This document shows positions 57,984-64,000 of a DNA stretch of 64,000 bases, one piece after another. Both the position numbers and the translations under genes were made by a program. The notes under the pieces are model-generated. The model searched no databases. It was not told the origin of the DNA and was given only the letters and a program-made list of their open reading frames with translations. Position 1 is the stretch's first letter. Every line of letters starts with the position of its first letter. The DNA comes from Pseudomonas brenneri (lineage in GTDB: Bacteria > Pseudomonadota > Gammaproteobacteria > Pseudomonadales > Pseudomonadaceae), in the NCBI RefSeq assembly GCF_007858285.1, contig NZ_VFIL01000005.1, forward strand, positions 62,001 to 126,000, given 5' to 3'.

Positions 57984-60227
57984 TCATGGCGTGCGGTTGC
58001 GCCGCGTCTCGATGATGTTCGGCAACTGGGAGATGCGCCCCAGCAGCCGCCCCAACGCGTCCAGCCCCGGAATCTCGATGGTCAGGGACATCAACGCCGT
58101 GTTGTCCTCCTTGTTCGAGCGGGTATTGACCGCCAGCACGTTGATCCGCTCGTTGAGCAGCACTTGCGAGACGTCGCGCAGCAACCCCGAACGGTCGTAG
58201 GCGCGGATGATGATGTCCACCGGATAGGTGAGCACCGGCACCGGCCCCCAACTGACCTGGATGATCCGCTCTGGCTCACGCCCGCCCAACTGCAGCACCG
58301 AGGCGCAGTCCTGGCGGTGAATGCTCACCCCACGGCCCTGGGTGATGTAGCCGACGATGGCATCGCCCGGCAACGGCTGGCAGCAGCCGGCCATCTGGGT
58401 CATCAGGTTGCCCACGCCCTGGATCTGGATATCGCCGCGCTTGCCCGGCTTGTAGCCGGTGGCCTTGCGTGGGATCAGTTCCAGTTGCTCGCTGCCACGC
58501 TCCGGCTCCACCAGTTGCTGGGCCAGGTTGACCAATTGCGCCAGGCGCAAGTCGCCGGCACCGAGAGCGGCGAACATGTCTTCGGCAATCTTCATGTTGG
58601 CTTTTTCGGCCAACTTGTCGAAATCCACCTGGGGCAGGCCCAGGCGACCCAGTTCACGTTCGAGCAGGGTCTTGCCGGCGGCGACGTTCTGGTCCCGCGC
58701 CTGCAGCTTGAACCAGTGGACAATCTTTGCCCGCGCCCGCGACGTGGTGATGTAGCCCAGGTTCGGGTTCAGCCAGTCACGGCTCGGCGTGCCGTGCTTG
58801 CTGGTGATGATCTCGACCTGTTCACCGGTCTGCAGGCTGTAGTTGAGCGGCACGATGCGCCCGTTGATCTTGGCGCCACGGCAGTTGTGGCCGATCTCGG
58901 TGTGTACGCGGTAGGCAAAGTCCAGCGGCGTCGCGCCCTTGGGCAAGTCGATGGCGTGGCCGTCGGGGGTGAAGATGTAGACCCGGTCGGGCTCGATATC
59001 CACCCGCAACTGTTCGGCCAGGCCGCCGATATCGCCCAATTCCTCGTGCCATTCCAGCACTTGGCGCAACCAGGAGATTTTCTCTTCGTACTGGTTGGAA
59101 CCCGACTTGACGTCGGTGCCCTTGTAGCGCCAGTGCGCGCACACGCCCAGTTCCGCTTCTTCGTGCATGGCGTGGGTGCGGATCTGCACTTCCAGCACCT
59201 TGCCCTCGGGGCCGATCACCGCAGTGTGCAGCGAGCGGTAGCCGTTCTCCTTGGGGTTGGCGATGTAGTCGTCGAACTCTTTGGGGATATGCCGCCACAG
59301 CGTATGGACGATACCCAGCGCGGTGTAGCAGTCGCGCATTTCCGGCACCAGCACGCGTACGGCGCGTACGTCGTAGATCTGGCTGAAGGCCAGGCCCTTG
59401 CGCTGCATTTTGCGCCAGATCGAATAGATGTGCTTGGCCCGGCCGCTGATATCGGCCTCGACACCGGTGGCCTGCAACTCCGAGCGCAACTGGCCCATCA
59501 CATCGCTGATGAAACGCTCACGGTCCAGCCGCCGCTCATGCAGCAGGGTCGCGATCTGTTTGTATTGATCAGGCTCCAGGTAGCGGAAGGACAAGTCCTC
59601 CAGCTCCCACTTGATATGACCGATCCCCAGGCGATGAGCCAGGGGCGCGTAGATGTCGAAGACCTCACGGGCGACGCGGTTGCGCTTTTCGTCATCGGCG
59701 GTTTTCACCGCACGGATCGCGCAGGTGCGTTCCGCCAGTTTGATCAGCGCGACGCGTACGTCGTCGACCATCGCCACCAGCATCTTGCGCAGGTTTTCCA
59801 CCTGGCCCTGGGTGCCCAGCACCATCGACTGGCGCGGGCTGAGGCTGGCGCTGATCGCCGCCATGCGCAGCACGCCATCGATCAGTTTGGCCACCACCGC
59901 GCCGAAACGCTGGCTGACCAGCGGCAACGCAATGTGCCCTTCGCGCACACCGCGATAGAGCACCGCGGCGATCAGCGAATCCTGGTCCAGCTTGAGGTCG
60001 GCGAGGATCTCGGCGATTTCAAGCCCGGTACGAAAACTCGATGTTCCTTCGGCCCAAAGATTCTTGGCCGCATTGTCTTGCTGTTCTGCCTCGCGAGCGA
60101 ACTCGCAGGCGGCTTTCAAGGCTTCACGGTCCAGTGCCGGATCGACACTGACGGCATGATCCAGCCATGCCTCGAGATTGATACTGCCGTCGGTGTTGAT
60201 CGGCTGGTGTGCTCTCACCTGTACCAT
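57984..60227 (-). CDS. relA: GTP pyrophosphokinase RelA
   Basis: Ribosome-associated synthetase of (p)ppGpp. 747 residues: degenerate hydrolase domain with YR (91-92) where SpoT has the catalytic HD; synthetase domain with GRAKHIYSIWRKM and EFDDYIANPKENGYRSLHT; a TGS domain around TPDGHAIDLPKGATPLDFA; and a C-terminal ACT domain. ATG 60227 is chosen because GAAGG precedes it and relatives start here. It is followed by mazG after a REP doublet. Confidence 0.97.
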   Translation of the reverse strand: MVQVRAHQPINTDGSINLEAWLDHAVSVDPALDREALKAACEFAREAEQQDNAAKNLWAEGTSSFRTGLEIAEILADLKLDQDSLIAAVLYRGVREGHIALPLVSQRFGAVVAKLIDGVLRMAAISASLSPRQSMVLGTQGQVENLRKMLVAMVDDVRVALIKLAERTCAIRAVKTADDEKRNRVAREVFDIYAPLAHRLGIGHIKWELEDLSFRYLEPDQYKQIATLLHERRLDRERFISDVMGQLRSELQATGVEADISGRAKHIYSIWRKMQRKGLAFSQIYDVRAVRVLVPEMRDCYTALGIVHTLWRHIPKEFDDYIANPKENGYRSLHTAVIGPEGKVLEVQIRTHAMHEEAELGVCAHWRYKGTDVKSGSNQYEEKISWLRQVLEWHEELGDIGGLAEQLRVDIEPDRVYIFTPDGHAIDLPKGATPLDFAYRVHTEIGHNCRGAKINGRIVPLNYSLQTGEQVEIITSKHGTPSRDWLNPNLGYITTSRARAKIVHWFKLQARDQNVAAGKTLLERELGRLGLPQVDFDKLAEKANMKIAEDMFAALGAGDLRLAQLVNLAQQLVEPERGSEQLELIPRKATGYKPGKRGDIQIQGVGNLMTQMAGCCQPLPGDAIVGYITQGRGVSIHRQDCASVLQLGGREPERIIQVSWGPVPVLTYPVDIIIRAYDRSGLLRDVSQVLLNERINVLAVNTRSNKEDNTALMSLTIEIPGLDALGRLLGRISQLPNIIETRRNRTP

Positions 60228-60347
60228 CTTGCTTACCTTCCCTACGACGCGCCTTGAGCGCGTCAAAATCGCTGACCCTTGTAACGCGAACTCCCTGGCA
60301 GGTCACAGGCCCTGGAGAACGCAGGCCAGTCGGACTAAGCGAGCATC

Positions 60348-61700
60348 CTAGCTCGCTTCAAATAACGCCATCGCCTCGACATGCGCCGTTTGCGGAAACA
60401 TATCGAGGATCCCGGCACGTTTTAGCCGGTAGCCTTGCTTGACCAACTCGACAGTGTCCCGCGCCAGCGTGGCTGGGTTGCAGGACACATACACCAGGCG
60501 ATCAGCCCCCAGAGTGGCGAGCTTGCGCACAACCTCCAGGGCACCATCGCGGGGTGGGTCCAAGAGTACCGCAGAAAAGCCTGCTTTGGCCCATTCGGCA
60601 TCAGCCAACGGCTGGGACAAATCGGCCTGAAAAAACTGCACATTATGCAAATTATTACTGACGGCATTCGCGGCCGCGCGGTCCACCATGGTCTGCACGC
60701 CTTCTACCGCCACCACTTCACGCACTTTGCCAGCAAGGGGCAAGGCAAAGTTGCCCAGGCCACAGAACAGGTCCAGAACCCGTTCGTCAGGTTGCGGTGC
60801 CAGCCAGTCCAGCGCCTGGGCCACCATCGCCTCGTTGACCCCGGCATTGACCTGCACAAAATCCCCCGGCCGGTAAGCCAGCTCCAGGCCCCACTGCTCC
60901 AGATGATAGCCCAGCGCCTGCCCAGTCTCGAACGGCTGCGGCTCGCCTTCACCGTGCAGCCACAACTGCGCGTGATGGAATGCACAAAACTCTTGCAGCA
61001 CCACCAGGTCAGCGTCCGACAGTGGCGCCATGTGCCGCAGCAACACGGCGATGGACGAGCCACTGAACAGCTCCACATGCCCCAGGGCCTGAGGTTTGCT
61101 CAGGCGCCGCAACATGTTGGGCAGACGCTGCATGATCGGTTGCAAGGCCTGTACCAGCACCGGGCAATCATCAATGGCAACGATGTCCTGGCTGGCCACG
61201 GCGCGAAAGCCAACATCCAGGCGCTTGGCCTTGACGTCATAGCGCACGGCCACGCGGGCCCGGCGGCGATAGCCGAACTCGGGCCCGCTCAACGGCGCCG
61301 CCCACTCCTGGGGCTCGACCCCGGCAACACGGGACAGTTGCTCGGCGAGCATGCGCTGTTTCAGGGCAAGCTGTTCGTCATGGGGCAAATGTTGCAGGCT
61401 GCAACCGCCACAACGACCGGCCTGGGCACACGGTGCCGGACGGCGCAGTTCGCTGGCCTTGAACACCCGCTCGGTACGGGCCTCGACCACTTTGCCATGA
61501 GCCCCCAGCACCCGCGCCTCGACCTCTTCGCCGGCCAGTGCGCCCACGACAAACCAGGTGCGGCCCTCGAAAAACACGATCCCCCGGCCATCGTTGGCCA
61601 GGCGCTCGATGGTCAGGCGCTGTTTTTTGCCAACCGGGATTTGTGGCGCTCGATTACCGCCCGTTGGCTGGAAACGCAGGCCTCGCTCTTGCTTGGCCAT
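60348..61700 (-). CDS. rlmD: 23S rRNA (uracil1939-C5)-methyltransferase RlmD
   Basis: 450 residues: TRAM domain (about 22-80), a 4Fe-4S site with Cys91, Cys97, Cys100 and Cys179, and a SAM methyltransferase domain with [15 protein letters not shown] and the nucleophile Cys407 in [12 protein letters not shown]. Start overlaps the cysM stop by one base. Formerly rumA. Confidence 0.97.
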   Translation of the reverse strand: MAKQERGLRFQPTGGNRAPQIPVGKKQRLTIERLANDGRGIVFFEGRTWFVVGALAGEEVEARVLGAHGKVVEARTERVFKASELRRPAPCAQAGRCGGCSLQHLPHDEQLALKQRMLAEQLSRVAGVEPQEWAAPLSGPEFGYRRRARVAVRYDVKAKRLDVGFRAVASQDIVAIDDCPVLVQALQPIMQRLPNMLRRLSKPQALGHVELFSGSSIAVLLRHMAPLSDADLVVLQEFCAFHHAQLWLHGEGEPQPFETGQALGYHLEQWGLELAYRPGDFVQVNAGVNEAMVAQALDWLAPQPDERVLDLFCGLGNFALPLAGKVREVVAVEGVQTMVDRAAANAVSNNLHNVQFFQADLSQPLADAEWAKAGFSAVLLDPPRDGALEVVRKLATLGADRLVYVSCNPATLARDTVELVKQGYRLKRAGILDMFPQTAHVEAMALFEAS

Positions 61701-62602
61701 CAGTTGGGCGCGTCGAAAATGCCGGTCGACAGGTAGCGGTCGCCTCGGTCACAGATGATCGCGACGATCACCGCGTTTTCCAGTTCTGCGGACAAGCGCA
61801 ACATGCCGGCCACTGCCCCCCCGGAGGACACGCCGCAGAAGATGCCTTCTTCACGGGCCAGGCGACGGGTGGTGTCTTCGGCTTCACGCTGGGCCATGTC
61901 GATGATGCGGTCGACGCGGGCGGCGTTGTAGATCTTTGGCAGATACTCTTCGGGCCAGCGGCGGATCCCCGGGATCGCCGCGCCTTCCATCGGTTGCAGG
62001 CCAACGATCTGGATCGCCGGATTCTGCTCCTTGAGGTAGCGCGAGTTGCCCATGATGGTGCCGGTGGTGCCCATGGAGCTGACGAAATGGGTGATGGTGC
62101 CCTGGGTCTGGCGCCAGATTTCCGGGCCGGTGCTGGTGTAGTGCGCCTCGGGGTTGTCACCGTTGGCGAACTGGTCCAGGACCTGGCCACGGCCTTCGGC
62201 GGCCATGCGCTCGGCGAGATCACGCGCGCCTTCCATGCCTTCTTCCGGAGTGACCAGCAGCAGTTCGGCACCATAGGCGGTCATCGCCGCCTTGCGCTCG
62301 GCGCTGCCGTTGTCGGGCATGATCAGGATCATCTTGTAGCCCTTGATCGCCGCGGCCATGGCCAGGGCAATCCCGGTATTGCCGGAGGTGGCTTCGATCA
62401 GGGTGTCGCCGGGCTTGATCTGCCCACGCAACTCGGCGCGGGTGATCATCGACAACGCCGGGCGGTCCTTGACCGAACCTGCCGGGTTATTACCCTCAAG
62501 CTTGAGCAACAAGGTATTGCTGGTGTTACCCGCCATGCGCTGCAAGCGGACCAGGGGGGTGTTGCCGACGCAATCGGCGATGGTTGGGTACTGCAAGGTC
62601 AT
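61700..62602 (-). CDS. cysM: Cysteine synthase CysM
   Basis: O-acetylserine sulfhydrylase B, PLP-dependent. 300 residues; PLP Lys45 in [22 protein letters not shown] for the substrate carboxylate, and [11 protein letters not shown] for the phosphate. ATG 62602 is the family start. First gene of cysM-rlmD, with relA 120 bases downstream of rlmD. Confidence 0.96.
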   Translation of the reverse strand: MTLQYPTIADCVGNTPLVRLQRMAGNTSNTLLLKLEGNNPAGSVKDRPALSMITRAELRGQIKPGDTLIEATSGNTGIALAMAAAIKGYKMILIMPDNGSAERKAAMTAYGAELLLVTPEEGMEGARDLAERMAAEGRGQVLDQFANGDNPEAHYTSTGPEIWRQTQGTITHFVSSMGTTGTIMGNSRYLKEQNPAIQIVGLQPMEGAAIPGIRRWPEEYLPKIYNAARVDRIIDMAQREAEDTTRRLAREEGIFCGVSSGGAVAGMLRLSAELENAVIVAIICDRGDRYLSTGIFDAPN

Positions 62603-62704
62603 GGCGTATTCGCAATCCAGACTGCGGGGGCGCCTATCATACCGGCAAACGCTGGCAGGCCATATCACGCAATTCGCGGTGCTTATAGCTGCGAGTTATA
62701 AGCC

Positions 62705-62742
62705 ACAAGCTGCAAGCGTGGCGCTAACAGCTTGCAGCTTGT
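62705..62742. repeat. 13 bp inverted repeat of AGCTGCAAGC type
   Basis: ACAAGCTGCAAGC pairs exactly with GCTTGCAGCTTGT around 12 bases, downstream of the RTX gene stop. It may terminate that gene; such CTTGCAGCTT palindromes recur in P. fluorescens genomes. Confidence 0.7.
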
Positions 62743-62750
62743 CACTGTCT

Positions 62751-64000
62751 TCAGACCGTATCGACCTTCAATGAATGGTCATTCAACATCCCATTGATGA
62801 TCGTCGCCGTATCCGCACCGCTCGCAATCAAGCCTCCGGCCCCCGGCGTCACGCCGTATTGGGTCGCCAGGTTGACGCCGGCCAGGTCGATGGTCTGGGT
62901 CGGCGTGGCACCTGCAACGGCGCTGATATCAATGGTGGTCGTACCACTCACCACCTTGAAGTGCAGGTAGTCATCCAGGGACGCCGTCGTCGCGTTCTCT
63001 CCTTGCAACAGTTGTGACAAGTCCAGTTTGTCGGTGCCCACGGCAAAGTCGGTGATGACGTCGTGCCCACTACCGCCTGCCAGGTATTGGAAGGTATCGG
63101 CACCCGCGCCGCCGGTCAGGGTGTTGTTGCCCGGACCACCAATCAGGATGTCATCACCGCCCTCGCCCTTGAGGGTGTCATTGCCCAGTCCGCCCGAGAT
63201 CAGGTTGTTGTTGCCGTTGCCGGTGAGGAAGTCGTTGAAGTTGGAGCCGATCAGGTTCTCCAGGGCCGTCAATGTATCGGTCCCGGCCCCACCTGTGATT
63301 TGCCCCCCTGCCAAGCCAAGGTTGACGGTCACCCCTGACGTGGCATTGGCGTAACTCAGTGTATCGATGCCTGCTCCGCCATCGAGCAGGTCGTTGCCGA
63401 TGCCGCTGAACAACAGGTCATTGCCGTTGCCGCCATGCATCTCGTTGTTGCCGTTGCCAGCGCTCAGTACATCGTTGCCATCGCCGCCATTGAGGATATT
63501 GTTGCCGGGGCCGGCCATGATGATGTCATCCCCGCTGGTACCGGTGAGGGTGCCGCCGGCCTGGTAGGTGATGTCTACGGCGGCGCTGTCACTGCCGCCG
63601 TGGTTATCACTGACCGAATAATTACCGTGGTAGTCCGGCGTGTAGTCCTGAGCGCCGGCATAGTTGATGGTCATGTCCAACTGGTAGTTTTCTGCGCCAT
63701 TGGCGTTGCCGCCTGATGGATTGGTGGTGTTGGCAATGTGAATCTCATAGGTAGCGTTCGCTAACGCAGTCAGCGTCGTGCCATCTGCGAGGGGGAGCTC
63801 GCTGCCCCCATTGATCGAATAGGTCATGAGGACGTTACCGAACGGCCGATTGTGATCCAGGTTAAGGGTTTCCCCCGCCTTGAGGCTGACCGTTATGCGA
63901 TCGTCGGCCGTACTGCCGCTGACATTGCCGAGACTGCCAGTGATCACAAGGACTGCGGTCATGGCCCCGATATCGGCAAACGAGGTGCGTACATCCGCCA
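62751..64000 (-). CDS. RTX adhesin, C-terminal part, 5' end beyond window
   Basis: At least 415 residues are open to the window edge with no start visible. The middle contains glycine-rich calcium-binding nonapeptides (GGDGNDVLS, GGNGNDLLF, GGAGIDTLS, GGLGNDTLK, GGAGADTFQ). It is followed by DFAVGTDKLDLSQLL and a C-terminal type I secretion region with TIDLAGVNL. This is the end of a LapA/MapA-like surface adhesin; which paralogue cannot be told from this piece. Secretion through an ABC exporter is expected. It ends 149 bases upstream of cysM. Confidence 0.92.
   Translation of the reverse strand, partial: ADVRTSFADIGAMTAVLVITGSLGNVSGSTADDRITVSLKAGETLNLDHNRPFGNVLMTYSINGGSELPLADGTTLTALANATYEIHIANTTNPSGGNANGAENYQLDMTINYAGAQDYTPDYHGNYSVSDNHGGSDSAAVDITYQAGGTLTGTSGDDIIMAGPGNNILNGGDGNDVLSAGNGNNEMHGGNGNDLLFSGIGNDLLDGGAGIDTLSYANATSGVTVNLGLAGGQITGGAGTDTLTALENLIGSNFNDFLTGNGNNNLISGGLGNDTLKGEGGDDILIGGPGNNTLTGGAGADTFQYLAGGSGHDVITDFAVGTDKLDLSQLLQGENATTASLDDYLHFKVVSGTTTIDISAVAGATPTQTIDLAGVNLATQYGVTPGAGGLIASGADTATIINGMLNDHSLKVDTV

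Noticed and set aside
58164-60257. 697-codon plus-strand frame opposite relA
   Set aside because: Antisense artefact of high-GC third positions; RelA domains are unambiguous on the minus strand.

Overview
This 64 kb window is chromosomal DNA from a fluorescent pseudomonad, most likely the Pseudomonas fluorescens group. The evidence is GC-rich codon use, P. aeruginosa-like gene blocks (relA-rlmD-cysM, purM-purN, the cob operon followed by MFS/MarR, phhRABC), a sigma54/sigma28 flagellar arrangement, and many scattered REP elements of the TGTAGGAGCGAGCTTGCTCGCG and TGTGGGAGC classes. I see no tRNA, rRNA, CRISPR array, complete insertion sequence or prophage.

Layout. (1) 1-11.7 kb, minus strand: a late flagellar block. 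The flgF-G-H-I-J-K-L operon starts at a well-formed sigma54 promoter (11713-11730). A ketoacyl-ACP synthase III-like gene follows, then the flagellin gene fliC, which has its own sigma28-type promoter (1769-1795) and is cut by the window edge. (2) 11.9-16.2 kb: aromatic amino acid catabolism, with the regulator phhR divergent from phhA-phhB-aminotransferase. (3) 16.4-35 kb: a mixed region holding an LpxH-like phosphoesterase, an AraC regulator with an EamA exporter, a SelW-like protein, a PlpD-type patatin autotransporter, a MarR regulator, recQ, a YecA-like protein, a DUF454 protein, a 1156-residue transporter/sensor-kinase/receiver hybrid, rmuC, several small hypothetical proteins and a FadL-type porin. 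(4) 35.3-37.7 kb, minus strand: a periplasmic glutathione peroxidase and a MarR-MFS module that includes a 39-residue membrane peptide overlapping the MFS stop codon. (5) 37.7-46.8 kb, minus strand: a ten-gene adenosylcobalamin operon (cobO-cobB-bluB-cbiB-cobD-cobQ-cobU-cobT-cobC-cobS). Most neighbours overlap by ATGA, and the operon lies behind a cobalamin riboswitch. (6) 47-57 kb: a sorbosone dehydrogenase-like lipoprotein, two NlpC/P60 lipoproteins, hda, an AI-2E family permease, a DUF2066 protein, purM-purN and a DUF3108 protein. (7) 56.4-62.6 kb, minus strand: DUF2058, mazG, relA, rlmD and cysM. (8) The window ends inside the 3' part of an RTX adhesin gene.

How the parts work together: the cob genes cover corrinoid adenosylation, aminopropanol and lower-ligand synthesis and nucleotide loop assembly, and the riboswitch closes the feedback loop. 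PhhR probably controls phhA-phhB-phhC through a TyrR-type box in the divergent promoter. The flagellar operon encodes the distal rod, P and L rings, the rod muramidase and the hook-filament junction, and the filament gene follows under later sigma28 control.

Most of the window is ordinary core genome. The points most worth a second look are the 39-residue coupled peptide, the paired MarR operators, a REP element that writes the C-terminus of CobB, two near-identical 100 bp REP doublets in opposite orientation around DUF2058-mazG, the structured gene-poor stretch at 32351-32825, and the RTX adhesin next to cysM. I did not identify a clearly new multi-gene system.
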